Origin: Saprospiraceae bacterium
GTDB taxonomy: Bacteria > Bacteroidota > Bacteroidia > Chitinophagales > Saprospiraceae
DNA length: 64,000 bases
Direction: 5' to 3'
NCBI GenBank assembly: GCA_026129545.1
Contig: JAHCHX010000001.1
Location: 371,501-435,500, forward strand
Within the stretch, counting starts at the first letter, position 1, and each line of letters opens with the position of its first letter. The position numbers were made by a program, and so were the translations under genes. Of this stretch, positions 42,930 to 51,175 are shown in pieces. The notes under the pieces are model-generated. The model did no database searches and was not told the DNA's origin. It saw nothing but the letters and a program-made list of their open reading frames with translations.

Positions 42930-43669
42930 GGATATTTAAAGGTGTTATAGTTCAGAATGTGGTTCAACCCGAAAAGCGTCAAGTCCGGTTCGACAAATGC
43001 GTTGGGCATATTAAGGTGCGATTGAAAAAAAACAGCGTCGCCGCCTGTAAAAATCACTTGCAAGTCGGCTGATTCGCCGAGGCGTTGCTCAAAAAGATGC
43101 ACAAACCCTCGAATTTCCAACACGGCCCCGCGCAACGCGCCATTTTGCAACGCTGTCTCGGTGCTGTGGCCGACGAAATCATCGGGCATTTGCATCGCAA
43201 CTTCCGGCAGCCGAGCGGTGAAGTGGTGCATCGCTTGGATGCGCATCCTTGCGCCCGGCGCTATGTTGCCACCGAGATACACACCTTCGGCCGTCAGCAA
43301 GTCATATTTGATGCAAGTGCCGCCGTCCACCACAAGACAATTTTTTTGAGGAAACAATAGGTGGGCGCCTGCTACTGCCGCCAAACGGTCTTTGCCTAAG
43401 GTTTTGGGTGTTTGGTATCGGTTTTCAAAAGGCAAAGGTGTTTGGTGCGTCAGTTCCAACACCTTGAAATGCTCGGCCAAACCCTCGCGCAACGTTTCGT
43501 CCGGTTCGGCTACCGAAGACACCATGACGTGGTTTGCGCCCGCATGGTTGCCGAAGGCCACCAATTCCGCTAACGTCCAGTCTGTCCAAATCGCTTGCTC
43601 CACCAACTCATTTCCTCGAAACAGGCCGATTTTGGTGCGCGTGTTGCCGATGTCGAGCACGAGAAACAT
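42926..43669 (-). CDS. coaX: Type III pantothenate kinase
   Basis: 247 residues from the ATG at 43669; the open frame to 43795 covers the promoter. First step of coenzyme A synthesis. The ASKHA motifs are LVLDIGNTRTKIGLF (phosphate 1), GKDRLAAVAGA, NCLVVDGGTCIKYDLL (phosphate 2) and LGGNIAPGARMRIQAM, as in CoaX, with FTGGDAVFF near the end. It is the first gene of a coaX/outer-membrane pair. Confidence 0.95.
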   Translation of the reverse strand: MFLVLDIGNTRTKIGLFRGNELVEQAIWTDWTLAELVAFGNHAGANHVMVSSVAEPDETLREGLAEHFKVLELTHQTPLPFENRYQTPKTLGKDRLAAVAGAHLLFPQKNCLVVDGGTCIKYDLLTAEGVYLGGNIAPGARMRIQAMHHFTARLPEVAMQMPDDFVGHSTETALQNGALRGAVLEIRGFVHLFEQRLGESADLQVIFTGGDAVFFQSHLNMPNAFVEPDLTLFGLNHILNYNTFKYP

Positions 43670-43712
43670 GGGTAGTTGCGAACATCGCGCCGTCGAAGCC
43701 GCGATTGGGGCG

Positions 43713-43720
43713 CAAAGGTA
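43713..43720 (-). promoter_or_regulatory. -7 promoter box for coaX
   Basis: Minus-strand TACCTTTG fits TAnnTTTG, 44 bp before the ATG at 43669; supports the short start. Confidence 0.55.
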
Positions 43721-43881
43721 GGGTTTGGTGGCGCGAAATATTTTATTGGGGTGAAAAAAGGTAAATGCCTCGGTGGAGGGAGGCCCACAGGTCACTTGGT
43801 CATTGCCAAATACTAATTTTTGAATTTGGAATTTTTTTTAAAATTCGGCATTCAATGACGTTGCGCTTCCCCACCGCAATT

Positions 43882-44316
43882 TCACACCCATTCAAAATCA
43901 TTTGACTTTGCCGTCCCTTGCAACGCTTCGGCCACGGCTGGCGGCGGCACGGCAAGCTTTCGCAATCGTGTGTCAATCCACGCACCGTCCACATTCATCA
44001 CGGCGCAGAGGGTGCCGTCAGCGCGGGTGAGCTCGTGGCGAAATGAAAAACGCGAGCCGTCGCGGCGGAGCTTTGTCACCAAGACATTGATGAACAATTC
44101 GTCGCCGGGGCGTACTTCTTTCCGAAAAACAGCTTCTTCCCGAAAAAGAATCGGCCCAAAATGTTGCTCCGCCATCAACCGATAAGTGATGCCATGCGCG
44201 TCCAAAAAAGCGACGCGGGCAGCGGCCCCAAAATCATAATAGACTGAGTGGCGCAGGTGGAAATTCGGGTCAAAATCGGCCCAGCGAAGCGAAACAGGTA
44301 TTTCAAAAGCAGTCAT
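43882..44316 (-). CDS. Hotdog-fold acyl-CoA thioesterase (4HBT/YbgC-like)
   Basis: 144 residues. The N-terminus VSLRWADFDPNFHLRHSVYYDFGAAARVAFLD carries the catalytic Asp-x-Asn/His pattern of 4-hydroxybenzoyl-CoA-type thioesterases, followed by hotdog strands (DELFINVLVTKLRRDGSRFSF). Hydrolyses an acyl-CoA; substrate unknown. It lies 52 bp downstream of the UbiA gene on the same strand. Confidence 0.85.
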   Translation of the reverse strand: MTAFEIPVSLRWADFDPNFHLRHSVYYDFGAAARVAFLDAHGITYRLMAEQHFGPILFREEAVFRKEVRPGDELFINVLVTKLRRDGSRFSFRHELTRADGTLCAVMNVDGAWIDTRLRKLAVPPPAVAEALQGTAKSNDFEWV

Positions 44317-44368
44317 TTTTTATAGAGCGGAGATGGTGATGCGATAGATGGAGCGAGTTCGCGCACGC

Positions 44369-45361
44369 TCATCGCCTGACGTAATCCTGCACCGAGTGGA
44401 AAACATCCATCGGATTGTCGGGCCACGAACGGAGCAGCAGGAACACGCCAGCGAACATGATGATTTTCACCAACGTGCTGGCACGGCTGTAATCGCGCCG
44501 ACTTCTTGCCCTCAAAATAGACAAGGTGGCAAACAACGAGGGCAAGAGCAACAGCAGCCCTCCCGCTACGACCTGCCAATCCGGTGCGTTGGTCTGGTTC
44601 CAAAAAACGAGCAACATGAAAATAAGCAGGCTGACCAACAGACCCACAAAAACAGCAGGTTTTTTGGCGTAGCGTGGCCCTTTCAGCACAGCCAGCGTGA
44701 CGCATCCGCAGGCCGAGTCGCCTTGAAAATCTTCGAGGTCTTTGATTTGCTCGCGCAAGAGATTGGTGAAAAAGGCGAACAAACCGTAGAGCCACACCAA
44801 CCCCACCGCTTGTTGTATCTCATCCGGTTGGATGAAAGAGGTGCGCACGATGGGCCGGTCTTCCGGGAATAGGATGATGATGGGCACTGTGCCACACAGA
44901 AACGACACGAGCAGGTTGCCGACCACGGCGGTGCATTTCAATTGCCACGCATACAGAAACAACAAGAACGACACGCCCGGAAACACCCACAACGGCCAGT
45001 GATTGGCTGGGCGCAACTCGATGTCGAGAAAAAAAGCGACTCCATGCACCACTATCACCAGACTCGAATAGAACACCAACGCCAAAGAAGGAGGCAGATA
45101 ACGCCCCCATACCACCCGTTCGGGGCGGTTGATGGCATCCATCTCACGGTCGTAGTAGTCGTTGAGCACATAGCCTGCCAGTGTGGTGAGCACGGTGGCT
45201 GCCGCGATGAGGCCGAAGGTCCATTCCGTCAGCACGGGAATGCCGCCCGCCTTCAAGAGGGCAGGGCGCAACACCAACCAATAAGGAATCATCTGCGTGA
45301 GCAGTACAATGACCAGATTGGGCAGCCGCAGCAACCGAACAAAGGCCAACACCAGATTCAT
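44369..45361 (-). CDS. UbiA-family prenyltransferase
   Basis: 330 residues, about nine membrane helices. First Asp-rich site LNDYYDREMDAINRPERVVWG near residue 65 (NDxxDxxxDxxNRPxR) and a second, less typical one at LREQIKDLEDFQGDSACG near 202. It attaches a prenyl chain to an acceptor in the membrane. Bacteroidota members in a similar setting are often called geranylgeranylglycerol-phosphate geranylgeranyltransferase; I cannot confirm the acceptor. Next to a KdsC-like phosphatase gene and a thioesterase gene. Confidence 0.88.
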   Translation of the reverse strand: MNLVLAFVRLLRLPNLVIVLLTQMIPYWLVLRPALLKAGGIPVLTEWTFGLIAAATVLTTLAGYVLNDYYDREMDAINRPERVVWGRYLPPSLALVFYSSLVIVVHGVAFFLDIELRPANHWPLWVFPGVSFLLFLYAWQLKCTAVVGNLLVSFLCGTVPIIILFPEDRPIVRTSFIQPDEIQQAVGLVWLYGLFAFFTNLLREQIKDLEDFQGDSACGCVTLAVLKGPRYAKKPAVFVGLLVSLLIFMLLVFWNQTNAPDWQVVAGGLLLLLPSLFATLSILRARSRRDYSRASTLVKIIMFAGVFLLLRSWPDNPMDVFHSVQDYVRR

Positions 45362-45428
45362 GCGGCTAAAGTAAGTTGTTCGGAGAAGGTGGCTAATGGT
45401 TCGTCGCCAATTTCCAAAAATTGTTTCT

Positions 45429-45459
45429 TGCCATAATCCAATCGCTTGATTTTGAGTAG
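45429..45459 (+). repeat. Fragment of the dispersed ~96-bp repeat (copy E)
   Basis: TGCCATAATCCAATCGCTTG then ATTTTGAGTAG matches the middle of copy C. It lies 68 bp upstream of the UbiA start, same orientation relative to the gene as the full copies. Confidence 0.4.
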
Positions 45460-45530
45460 GAAAATGAAACGTCCTGCGCTATTCGCCCAATCAGAAATCC
45501 TGTCCGCTTGGCCGGGTAAGCTTCAAACCC

Positions 45531-46094
45531 TCAATACTCTGGCCACTTCTCTTGCAACTTCATCACCTTCTCGATGATGTCGCGCACACAGCCGCGCCCA
45601 CCCGCCAACGGAGAAACGTAATCGCAGATATCGAGGGCTTCGGGTGTTGCGTCGGTAGGGCAACAGGAGAGCACCACTTTGCGCAGCACAGGTAAATCGG
45701 GCAGGTCGTCGCCCATGTAGCAGACTTCAGAGACGAGCGTGTTGGTGCGTTGGAGGAAGGATTGAAAAGCCACCCATTTGTCGTGGATGCCGGAGTAGTA
45801 CTCTTCCACGCCGAGGTCGGTGAGGCGTTTTTTCGCGCCTTCCGAGCGCCCACCGGTGATGATGCCCACCGGGTAGCCGGCTCGGATGGCCCATTTGATG
45901 GCTTGCCCGTCGCGGACGTTCATGGTGCGGAGCAGCTCGCCTGCCTCCGTCACCACCAGGTCGTTGTTGGTGAGCACACCATCCACGTCGAACACGAAGG
46001 CTTTTACTGCCCGTATTTTGTCGAACAAGTGGACGAGCTCGAGTTGGACGGGGGCAGAGGCTGCCAGTTGATTTATCTGTTGTTGGCTCTCCAT
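45531..46094 (-). CDS. KdsC-like HAD phosphatase (3-deoxy-D-manno-octulosonate-8-phosphatase type)
   Basis: 187 residues from the ATG at 46094. HAD motifs: VFDVDGVLTNN (DxD nucleophile) near residue 31, IITGGRS near 70, and MGDDLPDLPVL near 130 with the Lys before it. The size and motif spacing match KdsC, the last step in making Kdo for lipopolysaccharide, but other sugar phosphates are possible. Its start overlaps the end of iscX by 22 bp; the frame extends upstream across iscX with no coding character. Confidence 0.88.
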   Translation of the reverse strand: MESQQQINQLAASAPVQLELVHLFDKIRAVKAFVFDVDGVLTNNDLVVTEAGELLRTMNVRDGQAIKWAIRAGYPVGIITGGRSEGAKKRLTDLGVEEYYSGIHDKWVAFQSFLQRTNTLVSEVCYMGDDLPDLPVLRKVVLSCCPTDATPEALDICDYVSPLAGGRGCVRDIIEKVMKLQEKWPEY

Positions 46095-46321
46095 TCGTAC
46101 ACCCATTTGGCTTGAATTTGCTCCAAGTGCGATTCGTTGGATTCCTCGCGTTTGCCCTCGAAATGAGGGATTTCCAACACCCATTGGAGCAAGTCGGTGA
46201 AGCGGATACGGTAGATTTTGCCCTCGTCGAAGTCGTCGCCAAAACGCTCGTAGAGCGCCATGGCGATGTCTTCGTGGTCGTTCCAGTGGATGGGCAAGTC
46301 GTCGAAGTCTTTGAAAGGCAT
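46073..46321 (-). CDS. iscX: IscX-like iron-sulfur assembly protein
   Basis: 82 residues, slightly longer than E. coli IscX (66). FDDLPIHWNDHEDIAMALYE and the central DEGKIYRIRFTDLLQWVLEI are the family pattern; acidic surface residues would bind IscS and iron. It lies 44 bp after the [2Fe-2S] ferredoxin gene, a natural pair in ISC systems, though no other isc gene is in view. Translation is probably coupled to the HAD gene that overlaps its end. Confidence 0.9.
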   Translation of the reverse strand: MPFKDFDDLPIHWNDHEDIAMALYERFGDDFDEGKIYRIRFTDLLQWVLEIPHFEGKREESNESHLEQIQAKWVYEWRANNR

Positions 46322-46365
46322 TATGAGTTTGTGCTAATGTGCTGATTTGGGAATGTGCCGGGTGG

Positions 46366-46707
46366 CTAATGCTCGTGCCCGATGATTCTGCTTTGGTCGG
46401 GAATGGTGACGGTGATTTGGGCATCGTTGTCAAGGATGACGCATTGGCATCCGAGGCGACTTTCGAGGCGCGGGTTGATGGCGCGGTCAACGAAATCCTC
46501 CTCCTTGTCGGATATTTCCTCCAGATACTCTTCTCCTTTTTCCACATAGACATGGCAAGTGGAACACGCGCACACGCCGCCGCAATTGTGGTTGAGGTGA
46601 ATATCGAACTCCTCCGTCAATTCCAGAATAGACATATCCTCGAAATCACCCGTCACGGTCTGAGGGGGGATGTTTTTATCTTCAAACAGAAATGTTACGG
46701 TGGCCAT
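46366..46707 (-). CDS. ISC-type [2Fe-2S] ferredoxin
   Basis: 113 residues. Cluster ligands are in CGGVCACSTCHVY and the later LGCQCV (adrenodoxin/ISC pattern Cx5Cx2C...C). The preceding EFDIHLNHNC and the C-terminal IPDQSRI tail are also typical. It supplies electrons for iron-sulfur cluster assembly or to a redox partner. Own -7 box at 46748; followed by iscX. Confidence 0.92.
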   Translation of the reverse strand: MATVTFLFEDKNIPPQTVTGDFEDMSILELTEEFDIHLNHNCGGVCACSTCHVYVEKGEEYLEEISDKEEDFVDRAINPRLESRLGCQCVILDNDAQITVTIPDQSRIIGHEH

Positions 46708-46747
46708 GAAAAAAAGGTTTTTTGATTGCGGGGTTCCAATGGGGGGG

Positions 46748-46755
46748 CAAAGATA
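46748..46755 (-). promoter_or_regulatory. -7 promoter box for the ferredoxin-iscX unit
   Basis: Minus-strand TATCTTTG, fits TAnnTTTG, 41 bp before the ATG at 46707. Confidence 0.55.
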
Positions 46756-46795
46756 TGTTTAGGCCACTAAACAAAGGAAAAGCATCAAAGTTTGG

Positions 46796-47281
46796 TCAAT
46801 ACGAGAAGAGGAGGGCGGTAAAAAAGAACAGGGGCATGAAGCCGCACAGCAAGGAGATGGCGACGGATTTGCTGTGATTCACCTCATGTACCTCGATTTT
46901 TTCCAACTGCTCGTAAGCGATGGTTGTGGTGATGGTGTCGCCCAGCGCGATGGCGAATTTAGGCTTGACGTATATCAGCACATCGTCCTTGCTGTATCTC
47001 GCGTCTTGGCGGCCACGAATGGTAGCCACTTCTTGGGCTTCCAATTCATCGAGCCGAATGAGAAAGCCCGTCATGCTGTCGTCCCGAAAATCGGCTTCCG
47101 ACACATACCACACGCGTGAAGCGGGTCGGGCAGCATCCAAAATGTAAAAAGTCAGCTCGGATTTTTCGATTTTGGCCAGGCGGCTTTTCGCCATCGGGTA
47201 GCGTTGGTAGAAAATGCAGCCCGACAAAAAGACGAGCGAGGCGAGCAACCATGCGGTGTTTGTGTGAAAAAATGTCTTCAT
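46796..47281 (-). CDS. Hypothetical lipoprotein with C-terminal membrane helix
   Basis: 161 residues. Signal sequence ending in lipobox LSGC near residue 22, a small soluble domain (SELTFYILDAARPASRVWYVSEADF, LIYVKPKFAIALGDTITT) and a C-terminal hydrophobic helix (AISLLCGFMPLFFFTALLF). No family recognised. It lies 18 bp after the upstream beta-barrel gene, so both probably share a transcript. Confidence 0.75.
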   Translation of the reverse strand: MKTFFHTNTAWLLASLVFLSGCIFYQRYPMAKSRLAKIEKSELTFYILDAARPASRVWYVSEADFRDDSMTGFLIRLDELEAQEVATIRGRQDARYSKDDVLIYVKPKFAIALGDTITTTIAYEQLEKIEVHEVNHSKSVAISLLCGFMPLFFFTALLFSY

Positions 47282-47299
47282 GTTGTTCGATTTGTTTTT

Positions 47300-47917
47300 T
47301 CAAAAACCAACACCAAGAGATAACAATGGCGTGGCGACAAACTGTGTGGTTCTGTTGTTGCCATAATAGAAAAAGCCTGATGGCTGTGGGGCATTGTCCC
47401 GAAACTTTGCCCATTCGAGACCGATTGGGAGCGAAAATTCGAGCACTGCCAGCCTCCCCAGATGGTATTGCCAGCCCATGCGTACCAAAATTTTCACGGT
47501 GCTGCTCGTCCTTTTCTCAAGATTCAAATCAAAACCTGAGTTGTAGAGCGCGTGCCGCCGTCCAAAGCGCATGTCCGGGCCGATGTAGGCATTGGAGCGC
47601 CGCCCGGTGAGCCGGCCCCGAAAGAAGGACTTGGAGAAAAAAGCCACTTCCCATGAATCGTTGGTGACACCTTGGTTATAGTAGTAGAAGTCGTTGGCGA
47701 AAAAGAAATTGGCCTGCACCCCGAAATGGTTGTAAAGGTTGAGCGGGCGCTCTATAGAAAGGGTGAAAGCCTTGTATTGGGTCTCGAACCATTGGAGCGA
47801 GATACCGGTCTGAACCACAAGATTGTAAGGCTTGCGCAGCGAAGGGTCTTCGACATCCTGACCTGCCAAACGCTGCAACGACAACAAAAGAAAAAGCGGA
47901 AGTAACAATTGTCTCAT
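47300..47917 (-). CDS. Hypothetical secreted beta-barrel protein
   Basis: 205 residues from the ATG at 47917 (open to 47962). Signal peptide (MRQLLLPLFLLLSLQRLAGQ), then alternating strands with aromatic girdles (ISLQWFETQYKAFTLSIERP, GVQANFFFANDFYYYNQG, SNAYIGPDMRFGRRHALYN), the usual look of a small outer-membrane barrel. A -7-like box (AATCTTTG) lies at 47940-47947. Function unknown. Confidence 0.72.
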   Translation of the reverse strand: MRQLLLPLFLLLSLQRLAGQDVEDPSLRKPYNLVVQTGISLQWFETQYKAFTLSIERPLNLYNHFGVQANFFFANDFYYYNQGVTNDSWEVAFFSKSFFRGRLTGRRSNAYIGPDMRFGRRHALYNSGFDLNLEKRTSSTVKILVRMGWQYHLGRLAVLEFSLPIGLEWAKFRDNAPQPSGFFYYGNNRTTQFVATPLLSLGVGF

Positions 47918-48063
47918 ATTGAGCGGCATTAGTTCACACAAAGATTCAAAACCCATGAACATGGTTGTACTGCTTTGGCTGACAAAAACTTTTTCTTAAC
48001 GCGCCGCCGCCTTTGCCCGCAAGGCCAATCGCATCGGTCTTCAAAAATCGAATCATTCAACCG

Positions 48064-48071
48064 TACCTTTG
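48064..48071 (+). promoter_or_regulatory. -7 promoter box for the 2OG oxygenase
   Basis: TACCTTTG, 43 bp before the ATG at 48114; an in-frame TTG at 48069 lies inside it and is therefore unlikely to be the start. Confidence 0.55.
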
Positions 48072-48113
48072 CCGCACATTCCCCGCCAAGTGACAATCGC
48101 ACCACACAACAAC

Positions 48114-48998
48114 ATGACACACACATCCACTGCTACCCCCCAACCCGTTGCCAGCCAACCCGCCCCCATTGTGCTCGACATGGACAAAGTCCGCAAAGCC
48201 TTTGAGGAAGCCGCCCCCCGCTACCAGCTCGCCCACCCGTATCCATTTGGGGTCTTCGACGATTTTTTGGACGAAAGCGCGGCCCGCTCGGCCATGAATG
48301 CTTTCCCCGGCATCAAAGACGAAGGCTGGATTCACTACGTCCATGTCAATGAAAAAAAACACGGCCTGAACAAGATGACCTTGATTCCGGCAGCATTGCA
48401 AAAGGTTATCACCGCGCTGAACACCGATGAATTCGTGGCGGCTCTGAGCAAACTCACCGGAATCCCCCACCTCAAGCCCGACCCAAGCCTCGAAGGAGGC
48501 GGCTTGCACCAAAGCAAGCGCGGCGGTTTCCTCAATATCCATGCGGACTTCACCGTGCACCCGCACAAGCGCCACTGGCGCCGCCGAGTGAATGTGCTGG
48601 TCTATCTCAACGAAGATTGGGCGCCCGAATACCGCGGCGAACTCGAACTCTGGACGCGCGACATGAAGGCTTGCGCCCAAAAAATCCTGCCAGTGTTCAA
48701 CCGTTGCGCCATTTTCAATACCGACGAAGACTCGTTTCACGGGCTGCCAGAACCGATTCAATGCCCGGAGGGCATGACACGCAAGTCCATCGCCCTTTAC
48801 TATTTCACAGAGGAAGAAAAAACGCCGCCCAAGCGGGCCACCAACTATCGCGCCCGACCGGAAGATGGCAACCGCCGCATCCTGATTTGGCTCGACAAAC
48901 AGGCTATCTCCATCTACAACACGCTGAAAGGCTGGCTCGGCATTGACGACGAGCTTGTGAGCAAAGTGCTGAACTTCTTCAATCGGGAAAAAAAGTAA
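48114..48998 (+). CDS. 2-oxoglutarate/Fe(II)-dependent oxygenase
   Basis: 294 residues. Double-stranded beta-helix with iron ligands in NIHADF (His-x-Asp, near residue 143) and SFHGLPEP (distal His near 205), and a following Arg (TRKSIALYYF) for 2-oxoglutarate. The closest types are prolyl-4-hydroxylase-like proteins of the 2OG-FeII_Oxy_3 group. Target unknown. The C-terminal ~60 residues form a separate helical tail. The GT39 gene follows 74 bp on. Confidence 0.88.
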   Translation: MTHTSTATPQPVASQPAPIVLDMDKVRKAFEEAAPRYQLAHPYPFGVFDDFLDESAARSAMNAFPGIKDEGWIHYVHVNEKKHGLNKMTLIPAALQKVITALNTDEFVAALSKLTGIPHLKPDPSLEGGGLHQSKRGGFLNIHADFTVHPHKRHWRRRVNVLVYLNEDWAPEYRGELELWTRDMKACAQKILPVFNRCAIFNTDEDSFHGLPEPIQCPEGMTRKSIALYYFTEEEKTPPKRATNYRARPEDGNRRILIWLDKQAISIYNTLKGWLGIDDELVSKVLNFFNREKK

Positions 48999-49071
48999 AG
49001 ATGCGGATTCCTTGATTTGTTGAAAAAATCACGCTTCAACAAATCAAACCGCAAACAAGTCAACATTTTCG

Positions 49072-50736
49072 ATGAGCCAATCCTTACGCACATCCCTCCT
49101 GCTGGCACTGCTTGGCGCAGTGTTTTACATACCCTTTCTCGGCGGCGTGCACCTGTTCGACTGGGACGAAATCAACTTCGCCGAAATCAGTCGGGAAATG
49201 CTCATCACCAAAGAGTATTTCAGGGTTTATGTCAACTTTCAGCCGTTTTGGGAAAAACCGCCGTTGTTTTTCTGGCTGCAATCGCTGGCGATGGAGGGCT
49301 TTGGGGTGGGGGAGTTTGCTGCTCGTTTGCCCAATGCGCTTTGCGGCATCGCCACGCTGCTATTGGTCTATCAAATCGGGCATCGGCTCTACCACCACCG
49401 ATTCGGGCTGGTGTGGGCACTGACTTATTTTGGCACCGTGCTGCCGTTCCTTTATTTCAAATCGGGCATCATTGACCCGTGGTTCAATTTCTTCATTTTC
49501 GCGGGCATTTACCATTTCATCCTTTTTTACTGGAAAAAAGATGGTTTTGAGCTCGCCCTGCCGCACAGCCAATGGCGCTACCTTTTTCTCGGCGGCTTCT
49601 GGATAGGCATGGGCATCCTGACCAAAGGGCAAACGGCCTACCTAATCGCCGTGCTGACGATGGGCGTCTATTGGGTCAGCCAACGCTTCAGGATGTATGT
49701 GAGCGTGCCGCAGTTTTTGTTTTTCACGCTCGCGGCGGCCATCGTCATGCTGACGTGGTACGGCTTGGAGACTTGGAAAAACGGCACTTGGTTCATTGAA
49801 GAGTTCAACAAGTATCAATACCGCCTGTTCAGCACCCCCGACGCGGGGCACAAAGGCTTTCCGGGCTACCACTTCGTGGTGTTGCTCATTGGGTGTTTCC
49901 CGGCATCCATTTTTGCGCTGCGGGCCTTTTGGAAAATGCCTGCGGAATCGTTCCGCTACCGCGACGATTTTCGGCGCTGGATGAAGTATCTCTTTTGGGT
50001 GGTGCTGCTCCTTTTCACTATCGTGAAATCGAAAATCGTCCATTACTCCTCCATGTGCTATTTTCCGCTGACCTATCTGGCGGCGGTGGTGATAGATAAA
50101 ATCGTGGCAGGGGAAATCCGATTCAACTCGGCCATGCGTGCGGGGTTGTGGGGCATCGCAGGGGTGTTTGTGTTGGCGGTGGCCGCCTTGCCCTTCCTTG
50201 CCATGCAAATCGAGGTGCTGAAACCTTTGTTCAAAGACCCTTTTGCGCAGGCAAACTTGGAAGCCGACGTGCGCTGGACAGGTTGGGAGATATTGCCGGG
50301 CGTGTGGTTGTTGGGCGTGATGGCAGCAGCGTTTTATTTTTTCAAAAAGACAAACCATTGGCGAGGTTTCCAAACCCTCTTTGTGGGCACGGGCGCATTT
50401 GTGCTGCTCACACTTATCTTTTTCATAAAGCGCATCGAAGGCTACTCGCAGCGGGCGGCCATTACGTTTTTTGAAAGCAAAATTGGGGAGGATTGTTATG
50501 TGCTCACGCATGGCTATCGCTCTTATGCGCACCTCTTCTACACACGCAAGCCACCTGTGACCAACGAAAAAAGCTATGACCGCAACTGGCTCTACGCGGG
50601 CGACATAGACAAGGACGTGTTCGTGGTGTCGAAAATTCAATCGGCGCACGAAGTGGAGCGCATCGCTGGCATGGAAGAGCTGGGCAGAAAGAACGGATTT
50701 GTGTTTTTTGTGCGAAAGGCAGTCGAAAAGGAGTGA
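49072..50736 (+). CDS. GT39-family (PMT/ArnT-like) membrane glycosyltransferase
   Basis: 554 residues, about 11 membrane helices. The first periplasmic loop carries FDWDEINFAEISREML with the catalytic Asp-Glu pair, followed by FQPFWEKPPLFFWLQ, both typical of ArnT/PMT enzymes that use polyprenyl-phosphate sugars. It likely adds a sugar to lipid A, another lipid or a protein; the acceptor is not deducible. The last 110 residues are soluble. Confidence 0.9.
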   Translation: MSQSLRTSLLLALLGAVFYIPFLGGVHLFDWDEINFAEISREMLITKEYFRVYVNFQPFWEKPPLFFWLQSLAMEGFGVGEFAARLPNALCGIATLLLVYQIGHRLYHHRFGLVWALTYFGTVLPFLYFKSGIIDPWFNFFIFAGIYHFILFYWKKDGFELALPHSQWRYLFLGGFWIGMGILTKGQTAYLIAVLTMGVYWVSQRFRMYVSVPQFLFFTLAAAIVMLTWYGLETWKNGTWFIEEFNKYQYRLFSTPDAGHKGFPGYHFVVLLIGCFPASIFALRAFWKMPAESFRYRDDFRRWMKYLFWVVLLLFTIVKSKIVHYSSMCYFPLTYLAAVVIDKIVAGEIRFNSAMRAGLWGIAGVFVLAVAALPFLAMQIEVLKPLFKDPFAQANLEADVRWTGWEILPGVWLLGVMAAAFYFFKKTNHWRGFQTLFVGTGAFVLLTLIFFIKRIEGYSQRAAITFFESKIGEDCYVLTHGYRSYAHLFYTRKPPVTNEKSYDRNWLYAGDIDKDVFVVSKIQSAHEVERIAGMEELGRKNGFVFFVRKAVEKE

Positions 50737-51175
50737 CCCACGCGCTGTGTGCCAAGACATTTCAGCGATTATTGGAAAAGCGTTAAAACTTAGGTTGAGG
50801 GGCTTGCTTTGGGGTCGTATGCTGTTTCAATGAAAATGAAATCAGCCTTCCACCCCCAACCTTCTATACCCAGATTAAAGAAGATTTGAAGACACCCCTG
50901 ATTGATTTGTATGATTTTCAAAGGATTGCGAGCGTCGTTTGTTCAAAACCACCTTGTCAGACCCTGTACTCAGGGGCTTGCCCGCCCAAGTGAAGTGGAC
51001 GGGGCTGATTTGCGTTGACTATATACCTAAGTTTTCACGAAAAAGCCTTACAATTTATACGTCACCATTTGAAATGCGCTTGCAGGCAAGGCTATGTTAA
51101 AGGTCGGTTTCACTGACAATGGGCTAAGACAACGAGCCGTTCAAGTTTCCATTATCAAATCAAACCGTACACAAG
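50737..51175. other. 439-bp intergenic region with repeat R2, copy 2
   Basis: No supported gene. It holds the second copy of R2 at 50949-51023 and, just before it (50899-50948), a sequence resembling a decayed dispersed repeat (GATTTTCAAAGGATTGCGAG, GTTCAAAACC). The remainder shows nothing I can name. Confidence 0.6.
50949..51023 (-). repeat. 75-bp GC-rich repeat R2, copy 2
   Basis: Reverse-complement match to 8673-8747 with a few base differences; the hairpin here (GACCCTGTACTCAGGGGCT) has one broken pair. Confidence 0.65.

Noticed and set aside
45531..46553. 340-codon version of the KdsC-like gene
   Set aside because: The extra N-terminal half reads through iscX and into the ferredoxin coding region in another frame; the family start is at 46094.
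49642..50760. 372-codon antisense frame within the GT39 gene
   Set aside because: Same reason: shadow of a conserved membrane enzyme.
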